64,000 nt of DNA from an uncultured Alphaproteobacteria bacterium. GTDB lineage: Bacteria; Pseudomonadota; Alphaproteobacteria; RF32; CAG-239. The notes below the pieces were generated by a model. The model ran no database searches. It saw only the letters and a list, made by a program, of their open reading frames with translations, and was not told the origin of the DNA. A program made the position numbers and the translations under genes. The stretch lies in contig CAJTJB010000003.1 in assembly GCA_910576955.1 (NCBI GenBank), forward strand, positions 46,389 to 110,388. Reading direction: 5' to 3'. Positions 23,241 through 32,057 of the stretch are shown here, piece by piece. The stretch's first letter is position 1, and each line of letters starts with the position of its first letter.

Positions 23241-23903
23241 TTATAATAAATCCTCGTTATCTCTCTGCGCCGCTGCCGGACTGCTGCGGGGCGGAAGTTT
23301 CTCGTCTTTTTTCCGGTTTTTCTTTCCGCTTTTATTGGAAAGAAGTTGGAAAGCCTCGCGCGGCAGGTATTCCTGCAAACAGTGTCCGCCGCAAGCCTCT
23401 GCCAAAGTGGAATAAGGTGAAATATCCGGAGCAAAAACTGCCGGCATAAACAACGTTTGTTCATTGCTTTGCAGCAAATGCAACACCGAAAATTCTTCGT
23501 TGCACACGAAATAAGCTTCGGCATACCAGCCCTTTTTGTTCACAAAGTGGACAACGGCTTTTTTCTCGCCGTCAAGAAAGCACCACAACGCCGGCAATCT
23601 TCTGCCGCTGTTCAGTATTTTCAGATGGCGGAGAATAATCTCCATAGCAGATGCCGGCTCGCATGAAAACAGAGTGGCATCTTCCGAAATAAGCGCTAGC
23701 GAAGTGCAATCGCCGAATTGCCGCCGGTTGGCATTCTTTTCAAGAAAGGATGAGATAATGCCGACTGTGCAAAAGCTGCGGATAAATTTGGCGAAGTTGG
23801 CAATATTGCCTTTTTTCGGACGCCTGATATTTCCCCGAGCAAGAGCAAATAACACCCCCTCGCATTCAGACCAAAGAAGGGTCTTTAAAACATTTTTTTC
23901 CAT
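23241..23903 (-). CDS. Hypothetical protein, 220 residues
   Basis: No family recognised. The N-terminal 80 residues are helical with a conserved-looking KNVLKTLLWSECEGVLFALARG. The middle (85-175) is beta-rich, with SLALISEDATLFSCEP, ALWCFLDGEKKAVVHFV and FSVLHLLQSNEQTLFMPAVF, which looks like one compact alpha/beta domain. The last 40 residues are basic then Pro/Ala/Gln-rich and probably disordered. No signal peptide. It has its own TTGACA/TATACT promoter and terminator, and the leader lacks a ribosome site, so it belongs with the NYW genes in expression style though not in sequence. Confidence 0.58.
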   Translation of the reverse strand: MEKNVLKTLLWSECEGVLFALARGNIRRPKKGNIANFAKFIRSFCTVGIISSFLEKNANRRQFGDCTSLALISEDATLFSCEPASAMEIILRHLKILNSGRRLPALWCFLDGEKKAVVHFVNKKGWYAEAYFVCNEEFSVLHLLQSNEQTLFMPAVFAPDISPYSTLAEACGGHCLQEYLPREAFQLLSNKSGKKNRKKDEKLPPRSSPAAAQRDNEDLL

Positions 23904-23937
23904 AATGATATATAAGTTATAGTTAATACTGCAGCAA

Positions 23938-23965
23938 AGTATAACTTACAAATCATTTTTGTCAA
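23938..23965 (-). promoter_or_regulatory. Promoter of the 23241 gene
   Basis: Minus strand: TTGACA (23965-23960), 16-base spacer, TATACT (23943-23938). Leader about 28 bases, no Shine-Dalgarno. Confidence 0.82.
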
Positions 23966-23980
23966 TATTTTTTTAAGGTA

Positions 23981-24547
23981 TTATTTCAGCTTGGCAAGCT
24001 CTGCGGAAATCTGTGCCGCAAGTTCGCCCAAAAGGGAGCTCTGCGCCGGCACATATTCGTCGTAGCCGCCGTCAATTTTGAGCCTGTTGTCAAACCTGCC
24101 GGACTTCACAATGCGCCCCATTCTGTTTTTGATGTAGTAAGAAGCTTTTAATACCGCATAATCATCAAGCCTGCCGCTCATTTCTGTAATCTCAACCGCC
24201 ACGGCATACTGGTAGTTTTTGCGCAAAGGCGTCTGGTTTTCAATTATTGCATTCGGCAACGATAAGGAGAGGTTTTGGTTCAAAACGCGCTGAATCAGCC
24301 GTTCCGGCGTTGCGCCCCAGCGGTTAAACTCGTCAATTCGCACCTCATAGTCTTCTGCTCCCAGAGTGGCAATCTGCGGGCGTGCCGTTTCCGCCGGCAG
24401 CAAAACCTGATTAACCAACACGGTAAATTTGACATTCGGATAGCTCTGCGCCGCTGTTTGCATTGCCACAGGCTGGAAAAAATGCGGTTTCGGGCTCGAG
24501 CAAGCCGTTGAGAGGAGGGCTAATGCCAAAATCAAAATCTTTTTCAT
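23981..24547 (-). CDS. ABC-type transport auxiliary lipoprotein (PqiC/DUF330-like)
   Basis: 188 residues from ATG 24547 (MKKILILALALLSTAC), a lipoprotein signal with lipobox LSTAC and Cys16 as the anchor. The mature part reads like the PqiC/YmbA family: HFFQP start, VLVNQVLLPAETARPQIATLGAEDYEVRIDEFNRWGATPERLIQRVLNQNL (strand, loop with Arg, then 'W..P' segment) and a final SLLGELAAQISAEL helix. Such lipoproteins sit in the outer membrane and partner MCE systems in moving phospholipids. It is the last gene of the operon with mlaEFD; the gap to mlaD is one base. Confidence 0.82.
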   Translation of the reverse strand: MKKILILALALLSTACSSPKPHFFQPVAMQTAAQSYPNVKFTVLVNQVLLPAETARPQIATLGAEDYEVRIDEFNRWGATPERLIQRVLNQNLSLSLPNAIIENQTPLRKNYQYAVAVEITEMSGRLDDYAVLKASYYIKNRMGRIVKSGRFDNRLKIDGGYDEYVPAQSSLLGELAAQISAELAKLK

Positions 24548-24548
24548 C

Positions 24549-25370
24549 TTAATATTCCTTTCCGGTAATGAGTGCATTCGGATACATCTGTAAGTAGTCC
24601 GTTAAATTTTTCATTGAAGACGCCGCCGAAGCAAAGCTTTCAATCATCGCAGCAATGCTTGCCGCGTTTTCACCGACGAGCGAATCAATTGCCTGCGCCG
24701 CGCCGCCGACATTTTCAACCATTTTGGCGGTGTTGTTTTTATTTTCGAGCAAAATGTTGTCGACAGTATCAAGCGTTGAGTTCATTTGTTTCAACAGCGG
24801 CGGCAGTTCTTTGTCCAATGTCTGGGTAATGTTGTGGACATCCTGCGCGATTTTGGTAATCGGCATCACCTGCAAACTCTTGGAAATCTCTGCAAACGGC
24901 GAGGCAATGGTCGGAATTTCATAAAAATCGCCGGCTTCCTCATGCAATACGGCTTTGCTTTTGGGGAACATATCAAGCTCCACCAGCAGCTGCCCCGTAA
25001 TCACCGAGTTAATCGCAAGCTGCGCCCGAAGCCCGTGCGAGATAAACTGGTTTAAGCGTTCTTTTTCGTCGGTAGTGTCCGTAATCAGCGATTTGCCGTT
25101 ATAAATTTTGGCATAAACCGGAATGAGGAACTTCATAGTTTTCAGGTTTGCCCGCAAACGCACCGAAGAAACCTCGCCGATTTTCACGCCTTTAAATAAC
25201 ACCGGCGCGCCAACATCAAGCCCTTTGACCGATTCGTCAAAATACATCACGACCGTTGTTTCGTTGTCGCTGAATTTGGATTTCAAAAAATACGCAAACA
25301 TCAAAAACAAAGCGACCAGACTAATGCTCACAAATAAGCCTATCAATTTCATATTCGGTTGTTTTATCAT
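24549..25370 (-). CDS. mlaD: MCE-domain protein MlaD (periplasmic substrate-binding subunit)
   Basis: 273 residues. One N-terminal membrane helix (IGLFVSISLVALFLMFAYFL) then the MCE domain from about 35 to 120 (TVVMYFDESVKGLDVGAPVLFKGVKIGEVSSVRL, the classic signature). The C-terminal half is helical, with IAQDVHNITQTLDKELPPLLKQMNSTLDTVDNILLENK, and probably forms the central needle or channel of the hexamer. It is longer than E. coli MlaD (183) and nearer to the PqiB-like type. It overlaps mlaF by 4 bases. Function: binding lipid passed between inner and outer membrane. Confidence 0.9.
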   Translation of the reverse strand: MIKQPNMKLIGLFVSISLVALFLMFAYFLKSKFSDNETTVVMYFDESVKGLDVGAPVLFKGVKIGEVSSVRLRANLKTMKFLIPVYAKIYNGKSLITDTTDEKERLNQFISHGLRAQLAINSVITGQLLVELDMFPKSKAVLHEEAGDFYEIPTIASPFAEISKSLQVMPITKIAQDVHNITQTLDKELPPLLKQMNSTLDTVDNILLENKNNTAKMVENVGGAAQAIDSLVGENAASIAAMIESFASAASSMKNLTDYLQMYPNALITGKEY

Positions 25371-26119
25371 TCTTTTTTTCCTCTGGTTAAAAATTCATAG
25401 ATTTCCGCGTTCGGCGGGTTTTTCAAAAGCTCATTCGGATTGCCTCTGCCGGTAATGTTTTTAACTTTGCCGTCCAAAAAGATAGAGTTCGTCCCAATGT
25501 TAAAGATGGATTGCAATTCGTGGGTCACAATCACAAAAGTAGTGTTAAGGGTTTGGTTCAGCTCCTTAAACAAATCATCAAGCCGTTTGGAACTGATGGG
25601 GTCAAGCCCTGCCGACGGCTCGTCGCAATAAACAATTTTCGGGTCAAGCGCCAGTGCACGGGCAAGTGCAGCGCGTTTTTTCATCCCGCCCGAGATTTCC
25701 GAGGGGTAAAAATCATCAAAGCCACCCAGCCCGACAAGAGCCAGCTTATAAGACGCCAGCTCCGAGATTTCCGCAGCCGTGTAAGAACTGTAAAGCTCCA
25801 AAGGCATGGCAACGTTTTCTTTGAGTGTCATAGATGAAAACAGCGCCCCGCTCTGATACATCACGCCGCATTTTTTCATAATTTCGTTTTTGAGAGCCTC
25901 GTCCGCTGCTGAAAAATCTTTGCCGTCAATCAGCACTTCGCCTTTAACCGGCGTCACCAATCCGGTCAGCACGCGGAGCATACTGCTTTTGCCGCAGCCG
26001 CTTGCCCCCATAATGATAAAGATGTCTTTTTCGTTAACGCTGAAGTTGATGTCATCAAACAGCACAAAGTCGCCATATGCCACGCGGAGGTTTTTAACGG
26101 TAATGATTTCTTTGCTCAT
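25367..26119 (-). CDS. mlaF: ABC transporter ATP-binding protein MlaF
   Basis: 250 residues from ATG 26119 (MSKEIITVKNLRVAYGDFVLFDDINF), which overlaps the mlaE stop by 4 bases; codons upstream belong to mlaE in another frame. Walker A GASGCGKSS, Q-loop YQSGALFSSMTLKENV, signature ISGGMKKRAALARALALDP (the GGM form is typical of Mla/Ttg2A ATPases), Walker B VYCDEPSAGLDP, switch His VTHEL. It powers the MlaEFD complex on the cytoplasmic face of the inner membrane, which keeps the outer membrane asymmetric by moving phospholipids. Confidence 0.94.
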   Translation of the reverse strand: MSKEIITVKNLRVAYGDFVLFDDINFSVNEKDIFIIMGASGCGKSSMLRVLTGLVTPVKGEVLIDGKDFSAADEALKNEIMKKCGVMYQSGALFSSMTLKENVAMPLELYSSYTAAEISELASYKLALVGLGGFDDFYPSEISGGMKKRAALARALALDPKIVYCDEPSAGLDPISSKRLDDLFKELNQTLNTTFVIVTHELQSIFNIGTNSIFLDGKVKNITGRGNPNELLKNPPNAEIYEFLTRGKKE

Positions 26120-27249
26120 ATCCCCAGCTCCTCTAAAATGACGGTTAAAATGCCGGTAGCAACAATCATCCAAACGAGGGAAGTCACAACCGCGCCTGTG
26201 GTCGCTTTGCCCACGCTGTCCGCGTCGCGTCCGGCATTTAAGCCCTCATAACACCCGCAGACGGAAATAATCACGCCGTAAATAAGGCTGTGCAGCAGTC
26301 CGACTAAAATATTACGCAGTTCCAGAGCCTTAATTGAATATTCAAAATAAGCGGATGAAGTTAAATCAAGAAAGCTCACGCCGACGACCGCACCGCCCAA
26401 AATGCCCAGCACATCGGCAAGCATCGTTAAAAACGGAATTGTCGCCACCAAACAAACCATCCGCGGCGTCACCAGATAATCGGTGATTTTAATCCCGAGC
26501 GTTTTTAAGGCGTCTATCTCTTCGTTGACCTGCATTGTGCCGAGCGTTGCCGCAAACGAAGAGCCTGTGCGCCCCGCCATAATAATCCCGACCATAATCG
26601 CCGCCATAATGCGCGTCATCCCGAGCGTTACCATACTCGCCACATAAATCCCTGCGCCAAAAGTTTTAAGCTGCAATGCCCCCACAAATGCCAAAATCAG
26701 CCCCACCAAAAAGCTGACCAGCGCCACAATTCCGACCGCCTTGTAGCTGCAATCGGCAAAAATAAACCAAAAATCTTTCTTGCGGTAAATTGCTTTGCCC
26801 GAGAAAAAGCGCGCCGCGGAGCATAAGGTGTCTTTCAAAAAAGCCAAACTGCCGCGAAAACTTTTGAACATCGCTGTGCTTTTTGCGCCCACGCGCCATA
26901 AAAAACCGTTTTCAGATTTTTCCGCCGGCGGCATATTGGCGGCGTTTTTGGTTAAATCCGTTAACTCGCGCAACTCCTGCGGCAAACGGCTCAAATCAGC
27001 CTTAAGCCCGTTTTTCTCAAAATATTTGCTCCAGAAATAAACCTCTGCCGCGGTTAAGGTAGAAAAATCAGGTTCAGCCGTTTCCAAATAGATTGATTTA
27101 ACGCCGGTTCTGACCCAGCGCGCCGTCATTTTTTCGCGCTCTTCCGGCGAATAAGTCGCTCCGTTGCCGAGCTGCAACACATTGTTGCGGCTGTCTGCCC
27201 CGTTGATTGTTTTTCCGCTGTCTTCCGCAGCTTTGTTTGTGTTATCCAT
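26116..27249 (-). CDS. mlaE: MlaE family permease with N-terminal extension
   Basis: 377 residues. The C-terminal 250 form the MlaE/TrbC-type permease with about five membrane helices and the motifs IMVGIIMAGRTGSSFAATLGTMQVNEEIDALKTLGI and LVTPRMVCLVATIPFLTMLADVLGILGG. The first 130 residues are soluble and look like a degenerate STAS-type domain (TLTAAEVYFWSKYFEKNGLKADLSRLPQEL), as in other long alphaproteobacterial MlaE proteins. It is the first gene of the mlaE-mlaF-mlaD-lipoprotein operon; each junction overlaps or nearly so. Function: lipid-moving membrane subunit. Confidence 0.92.
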   Translation of the reverse strand: MDNTNKAAEDSGKTINGADSRNNVLQLGNGATYSPEEREKMTARWVRTGVKSIYLETAEPDFSTLTAAEVYFWSKYFEKNGLKADLSRLPQELRELTDLTKNAANMPPAEKSENGFLWRVGAKSTAMFKSFRGSLAFLKDTLCSAARFFSGKAIYRKKDFWFIFADCSYKAVGIVALVSFLVGLILAFVGALQLKTFGAGIYVASMVTLGMTRIMAAIMVGIIMAGRTGSSFAATLGTMQVNEEIDALKTLGIKITDYLVTPRMVCLVATIPFLTMLADVLGILGGAVVGVSFLDLTSSAYFEYSIKALELRNILVGLLHSLIYGVIISVCGCYEGLNAGRDADSVGKATTGAVVTSLVWMIVATGILTVILEELGI

Positions 27250-27274
27250 TGTCAGAAGTCCTCTCCGTTATTTT

Positions 27275-28132
27275 TTATCCTTTTGTGGAGCGGCAAACCT
27301 CAACGGCTGCCTGATTGGCTGTTTCGTGCGCTTCCTGCTGGCTCTTGCCGTTAAGGATGGCGGTGATGAACGCGCCCGCAAACGCATTGCCCGCGCCGAA
27401 TGCAAAAGATTGGTGAATCCGGCTGTTTTTAACGGTTGTGAGCAGATTGTCCTCTCCCCAGATTTTGCTTTCTTTGGCGGAGTCGGAGAGAATTACATAT
27501 TTAAGGTTATACTGCTTTTTAAGCCGCGGGCAGATGTCATCGGCATATCCGCGCAATCCTAAAAGGGCTTTAATCGTTTTCAGCTCTTCAACATTAAGCT
27601 TGAGGATGTTGGCGCGTTCCAAAAGGCAGCGGATAATCTCTTTGTCATAATAGTTTTGGCGCAGGTTGACGTCAAAAAATTTATAAGCCTTATCGGGTGC
27701 GGCATCAATCAAATCCAAAACGGTTGCTTTTGAATAAGCCTTGCGCAGCGCCAACGTGCCGAAATAAACTGCATCCGCCGTTGCAATCTGCTCTTCGGCA
27801 GCGCCGGTTGCCGGAATATAATCCCACGCAGCGTTTTCAAGAATATGCGCGGTATAACCGCCGCTCGGGCTTTTAAAAATCAACACGCGTCCCGTAGGGT
27901 AGGGGGTGACCGCCAAAACCGGATTAATGCCGAATTTCTGGAGTTCGCTGACAACTTCCCGCCCCAAATCGTCTGCGCCGATAGCGCTGATAAGGTGTCC
28001 GTCCGCGCCGTATTTTACGGCATAGTGCAAAAAGTCCGCCGGCGCGCCCCCGAGCTTCCGGCTGTCGGGCATAATGTCAAAAACAACTTCGCCTAATCCG
28101 ATAACTTGTGGCTTTTTTACTGCACCGGTCAT
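27275..28132 (-). CDS. PfkB-family carbohydrate kinase homologue with altered catalytic motif
   Basis: 285 residues. The N-terminal signature VIGLGEVVFDIMPDSRKLGGAPADFLHYAVKYGADGHLISAIGADDLG is that of fructokinase/ribokinase-type PfkB proteins (gly-gly 'LGGAPAN' with Asp for Asn). The second PfkB signature, normally DTTGAGDAF with the catalytic Asp, reads FAFGAGNAFAGAFI: GGC GCG GGC AAT gives GAGN. The catalytic base is thus Asn, and the DTT part is lost. It may be inactive, regulatory or use an altered mechanism. It lies 25 bases upstream of mlaE on the same strand, so may share its transcript. Confidence 0.85.
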   Translation of the reverse strand: MTGAVKKPQVIGLGEVVFDIMPDSRKLGGAPADFLHYAVKYGADGHLISAIGADDLGREVVSELQKFGINPVLAVTPYPTGRVLIFKSPSGGYTAHILENAAWDYIPATGAAEEQIATADAVYFGTLALRKAYSKATVLDLIDAAPDKAYKFFDVNLRQNYYDKEIIRCLLERANILKLNVEELKTIKALLGLRGYADDICPRLKKQYNLKYVILSDSAKESKIWGEDNLLTTVKNSRIHQSFAFGAGNAFAGAFITAILNGKSQQEAHETANQAAVEVCRSTKG

Positions 28133-28203
28133 AGTTCCTCTGTATCCAAAAGTTAATAAAGTATTAACTTACTATAACCATTATTTTTTAAGAGTCAATG
28201 CGT

Positions 28204-29688
28204 TTAATATTTTTTTAATCGTAAATTCAAACTGTCATCAAGCAGCTTGGTTGCAACCGGCTTGGCAATTTTGCAAAGATTAAGTTTCTGTCCCTGCCGA
28301 TAAACGGAGTGGTAAGTTTGGCAATCCTTTGTTTGAGAAACACCGTTATAGATAGATAAGGCAAAAGTCGTTTCCGCCGCCTCTTCCGAATAGCGGTTAA
28401 TATGTTTCAAAATGCTCGGCAGCCTTAAAATCTCGCCAAATTCCCCCACTGTTGCCAAACAGGTATATTCCGGCAGGTAATATTCGCAAAAGAGGTTGCT
28501 GTTATCAAGCGCAATCAGCTTATCTGATTTTGGGATATAGGCGCGGATATCGTGAACAGCATTGGCATAGCCTCGGTCAAAAGAAATTTCCCGAATATCC
28601 GCATAGCTGAACCCGAACAATAAAACCGCCAATGCCCCGAACGCCCGCCCGAGATATTTTGTTTCCGCTAACAAAACCGCGCCAGCCAAATACCACACCA
28701 GCGCAAAGATTTTCAAATATCGCGCCGTCACCATCGGGCGTATGCCATATGAAAGCCCGATAAGCAAAAGATAGCTGCAAAGAAATGTGCATACGGCAAA
28801 CCAATACAACCGCTTGATTTTGCAGTCCGCAGTCTTCAGGCAAAACGCCCCAGACCAGACCACAAAGCTGAACGCTGTTGTTACCAAAGATGTCGCCATA
28901 AAAGCCAGAGATTGCAAGATTTCCGGCTCAAACGGGTTCAAGAAAAACATCGGGCTCATGTTCACAAAATCAAGGCTGACATACCAAAACCTGCTGATAT
29001 CCCCGCCGGTTGAAAGCGGAACGGCAAGCCACGGCGCAAACAGCACCGCAGCACCGCCGGCTGTTAAGAAAAACTTTTTGCCGTAAGCCGCAAATTTCTT
29101 CTCGCACATCAGGCAAAGCAAAATCCCCGCGTACAAAAACATCAGCCATATCGCGCAATAATAATGCGAATAAAGCGCCAACACTGTCACCGCGCCGAAT
29201 TTCACAAAGTCAACGGTTTTCGGCGTTTCCAATAGCCGCAAACCATAAACAAGCGCCATCAGCAGCAACAGGGCGGAAAGCATATACGTCCGCACTTCAA
29301 ACGCCAGCCACAGCGAGCAGGGCATTAAAGCCAACAACGCCGTCATCCAAAGCGCAATCTTATCGCCAAAATCGCGCCGAATTGCAGTTATTGCAAAAAT
29401 CTGCGCGCCGATAAGCAAAATAAACGAGGCAAAATGCGCTGCCCAAATCTCATACGTTTGCGGAAACACCGCCAATATGCCCTTAAGATACAAATAATAC
29501 AGCGGCGGCTTTGAATCTTCGGTAATAAGCAGCTGCCACATCTCGGGCAAACTGTCTTTTGCCATTAGCACCGAATAAATCTCATCGCTCCAAAGGTTTA
29601 GGTTATTAAGGCAAAGCCCGTAAACGAGCGCCGTTGCCAAAACAAGAACTGCCGCCCGTCCGTTAAAAGATTTGATAAAATTCCGCAT
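28204..29688 (-). CDS. Membrane glycosyltransferase of the GT39/GT83 (PMT/ArnT-like) superfamily
   Basis: 494 residues from ATG 29688 (MRNFIKSFNGRAAVLVLATALVYGLCLNNLNLWSDEIYSVLMAKDSL). After the first helix, the periplasmic loop has the conserved Asp-Glu (SDE) catalytic pattern of GT-C enzymes, and a second loop has EDSKPPLYYLYLKG, with the KPPLYY motif of this superfamily. About eleven membrane helices follow, then a soluble C-terminal part (about 385-494). Such enzymes move a sugar from a polyprenyl-phosphate carrier to a lipid or protein at the outer face of the inner membrane. Acceptor unknown. The upstream in-frame codons lie in the promoter zone. Confidence 0.82.
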   Translation of the reverse strand: MRNFIKSFNGRAAVLVLATALVYGLCLNNLNLWSDEIYSVLMAKDSLPEMWQLLITEDSKPPLYYLYLKGILAVFPQTYEIWAAHFASFILLIGAQIFAITAIRRDFGDKIALWMTALLALMPCSLWLAFEVRTYMLSALLLLMALVYGLRLLETPKTVDFVKFGAVTVLALYSHYYCAIWLMFLYAGILLCLMCEKKFAAYGKKFFLTAGGAAVLFAPWLAVPLSTGGDISRFWYVSLDFVNMSPMFFLNPFEPEILQSLAFMATSLVTTAFSFVVWSGAFCLKTADCKIKRLYWFAVCTFLCSYLLLIGLSYGIRPMVTARYLKIFALVWYLAGAVLLAETKYLGRAFGALAVLLFGFSYADIREISFDRGYANAVHDIRAYIPKSDKLIALDNSNLFCEYYLPEYTCLATVGEFGEILRLPSILKHINRYSEEAAETTFALSIYNGVSQTKDCQTYHSVYRQGQKLNLCKIAKPVATKLLDDSLNLRLKKY

Positions 29689-29780
29689 AATCAGCCGTTT
29701 CCCCGTTAAATATAACACAAAGCTTAAAATCCGCCGCTGCAATTGTCAAACGCTTTGCTGCGTTTATAAAACGAAAATAT

Positions 29781-29808
29781 TTGACTTTAGTTTTAAAACG
29801 GGTATAAT
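29781..29808 (+). promoter_or_regulatory. Promoter of the 29844 gene
   Basis: TTGACT 29781-29786, 16-base spacer, TATAAT 29803-29808. Confidence 0.8.
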
Positions 29809-29843
29809 AAACCTATGTATTAATTATGTTGAGGAGAATGATT

Positions 29844-31025
29844 ATGGTTAATCAGGTAAAAAAAGTTACAACCGATAAAGAAAAAGTAGCTGTTATCCGT
29901 GAAATTTTTGGCAGCAAAGCCGATGATGTATTGAAAAAATGCGGAACGCTTGCCTATGATTTTATGTCACTTAATACCAACACTGACATCTGTTACAAAT
30001 ACTATGATTTCCGCTATGTAAATCCAACGGATTTATTTAACAAAGCCCAGAAATTTGTGGAAACTTCCCGCCCGCAGGATATTGCAATGTATACGCATGA
30101 TCAGGCATCGCGCACGACGGATTGGAATGCCAGAACGGCAGAAGTAAAACAAGGCGTTAATAGATATATGGCTGTTAAAAAACAGGAAGAAAAAGCTAAA
30201 AAAGCTGCTAACACACTATCCGATGCGGAAAAGGCAAAACTTTCAGACCTGTTAAAAAGAACGACAGGGCGAGACGATATGGCTGATACATTAATTGCTA
30301 AATTTGGCAAAGATGCATATAAAACAGCGTTAGCCGCCGTTTTGGAGCCCGGAAATTTATCAACAGAACTTGGCGTTAAGCCTGATGGAGTGTTCACGAG
30401 CGCAAATCTTATAAAAAAATTGGCGGATAAATCCGTTACAGTTGATAATACAAAGCTTACGGCATTTTTGGAGGGCGCGGCAGAGCGGAAAAATAAGCAA
30501 ACTTCCGGCATCAAAAAAGAGCTTAAAACACAAGAAAAAGTCGCAAAGATTAAGTCAAATATGGGTGAAAACGAAGCAAACTCTATTATGTTGGGAGAAG
30601 TTGTCATAACGGCTAAAGCGCCGGATAAGAAAAAGGCTGTTGCTCTGCTTGATGTCAAACTTGCCGAATTTGACGCCTCCAAGATTAAATTGGATATGAA
30701 AATCAAATCGCCGGCAGAGATGAAATATGAAGAACTGCTTGCCCAAAAAATGGCAAAAATGCCCGATGACTTAATGGGTAAAAAAGGCGCAGAAATCGGT
30801 TTGACCATCGGCGAGCTGCAAAAGCTCGGGGTTGACCCGAAAGGGGATTTTCAGGCAATTCTTAAATCCGTAGGGGAAAAAGACCCAGCCGCCGCTGAAA
30901 AGCTTATTCCCGCCGAAGGTTTCAGAGATGAAAAGGTGGTCGTCAGCAAAGAATTGGCAATTGCAGCCATAGAGCGCGCCCAGTTCCGCGAGACAAGCAA
31001 AAACCACAGCCGAGCTCGCGCTTAA
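29844..31025 (+). CDS. Hypothetical protein, Lys/Ala-rich, 393 residues
   Basis: Start ATG 29844 with GAGGAG 6 bases upstream; the TTG at 29826 lies before the ribosome site. The N-terminal 100 residues (KEKVAVIREIFGSKADDVLKKCGTLAYDF, then a Tyr-rich stretch ICYKYYDFRYVNP) may be a small domain. From about 110 on there are long charged helices with many Ala and Lys and a repeat-like pattern of 'K..L..KFG.DAYKTAL' and 'GELQKLGVDPKGDFQ', resembling secreted or DNA-bound coiled-coil proteins. No signal peptide or membrane span. No family recognised. It stands alone with a near-consensus promoter, so expression may be high. Confidence 0.6.
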   Translation: MVNQVKKVTTDKEKVAVIREIFGSKADDVLKKCGTLAYDFMSLNTNTDICYKYYDFRYVNPTDLFNKAQKFVETSRPQDIAMYTHDQASRTTDWNARTAEVKQGVNRYMAVKKQEEKAKKAANTLSDAEKAKLSDLLKRTTGRDDMADTLIAKFGKDAYKTALAAVLEPGNLSTELGVKPDGVFTSANLIKKLADKSVTVDNTKLTAFLEGAAERKNKQTSGIKKELKTQEKVAKIKSNMGENEANSIMLGEVVITAKAPDKKKAVALLDVKLAEFDASKIKLDMKIKSPAEMKYEELLAQKMAKMPDDLMGKKGAEIGLTIGELQKLGVDPKGDFQAILKSVGEKDPAAAEKLIPAEGFRDEKVVVSKELAIAAIERAQFRETSKNHSRARA

Positions 31026-31150
31026 ATTTCCCCCTCTCCTAACCTCCCCCGCCAAGGGGGAGGAATTTTATGCGGCAAACATCTCCCCCCCTTGAGAGGC
31101 TCGCGCTTTGAATCTCCTCCCCCTTGAGGGGGAAGGATGGGTGGGGGTGA
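31026..31150. repeat. R3 repeat cluster
   Basis: Two R3 hairpins, cctcccccgccaagggggagg and cctcccccttgagggggaagg, right after the 29844 gene. Confidence 0.82.
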
Positions 31151-31231
31151 TATATAAAAGCCTTACTATTACACCCCCACCATACTCTCACAAGATTGCC
31201 GCACTCATGACATTCGCACACAATAACGCAT

Positions 31232-31260
31232 AAAAAAAGCTCCCTGAAAGGTGCTTTTTT
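31232..31260 (-). terminator. Hairpin terminator between the 29844 and 31265 genes
   Basis: AAAAAAGC and GCTTTTTT pair around a CC...GG-containing loop, with A and T runs that let it act on both strands. Confidence 0.78.
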
Positions 31261-31264
31261 CGTA

Positions 31265-31951
31265 TCAATCAATTTTATAAATACTTGAAATAATAAATAC
31301 ATTTACCATTAAGAGAAAACCGGCACAAAGTATTCCGAATAAGATGCCGAACATCAGATGTATGGTAAAATTCGAAACTTTGGGGAATTCTGCTGCCGCC
31401 ATAAAACAAAGGTATATAGCCCAGCCGAATGCGGGAAGCGAAGTGTATATGCCGACTTTTTTAGAGATTATCAAACTCAACAAAAATAGCCCCAAAGGCA
31501 GCACTCCTAAAACAGCGTAAGCAAGAGCTAAATCCACTGAAGAAGGATCAGTGACTCCGCTGTTTAACAGAGTGTTGTATTGCTCTTTGGCATAAGCAAA
31601 CAATCCCCAGCCAAACTTATAGCACAAAACAACCTCAATAAAAAGTAACAGAAAAAACAAAATATTTGAAGCCTTGTCTTTTGCTGCATTATAAGTTTCT
31701 TGACCTCCGACTTTTTGCAGCGATGTATAATAATCGCCGTTAAAGGTAAAAACAAGCCAAAACTCGCGCAGCTTATTGCTCAAACCGGATTTTCCCTCCT
31801 GTGCGGCAAGTTTATAGATGTCTTCCTGTTTTTTCTTTTCCTGAAGTTCTCGTTCCACTTCGGCGCGGATATTTCCGCTATGATAATCCTGTATCACGGT
31901 TTTAATCCGTTCCTGCAGGCGTTCTTTAATAATATCGTCTATATTTTCCAT
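31265..31951 (-). CDS. Hypothetical multi-pass membrane protein
   Basis: 228 residues. The first 75 are charged and helical (IIKERLQERIKTVIQDYHSGNI, EVERELQEKKKQEDIYKLAAQ) and probably cytoplasmic. A loop with WLVFTFNGDYY-like aromatic residues follows, then four membrane helices: ILFFLLLFIEVVLCY, ALAYAVLGVLPLGLFLLSLII, SLPAFGWAIYLCFMAA and LMFGILFGILCAGFLLMVNVFII. No named domain recognised. It is transcribed alone from a TATATT-type promoter (TTGCAA 32022-32017, 17-base spacer, TATATT 31999-31994) with a 36-base leader lacking a ribosome site. Confidence 0.65.
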   Translation of the reverse strand: MENIDDIIKERLQERIKTVIQDYHSGNIRAEVERELQEKKKQEDIYKLAAQEGKSGLSNKLREFWLVFTFNGDYYTSLQKVGGQETYNAAKDKASNILFFLLLFIEVVLCYKFGWGLFAYAKEQYNTLLNSGVTDPSSVDLALAYAVLGVLPLGLFLLSLIISKKVGIYTSLPAFGWAIYLCFMAAAEFPKVSNFTIHLMFGILFGILCAGFLLMVNVFIISSIYKID

Positions 31952-31993
31952 AATCTATAATTTTTAAGTTCATAATAATTTATAATTAGACAA

Positions 31994-32022
31994 AATATAA
32001 CACGAAAAAACATTTTTTGCAA
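31994..32022 (-). promoter_or_regulatory. Promoter of the 31265 gene
   Basis: Minus strand TTGCAA, 17-base spacer, TATATT. It is squeezed against the terminator of the atp operon. Confidence 0.65.
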
Positions 32023-32023
32023 C

Positions 32024-32052
32024 AAAAAAATCCCCGCTTTATAAAGCGGGGA
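32024..32052 (-). terminator. Terminator of the atp operon
   Basis: Perfect 20-base palindrome CCCCGCTTTATAAAGCGGGG at 32032-32051, followed on the minus strand by T7. Confidence 0.93.
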
Positions 32053-32057
32053 GAAAA

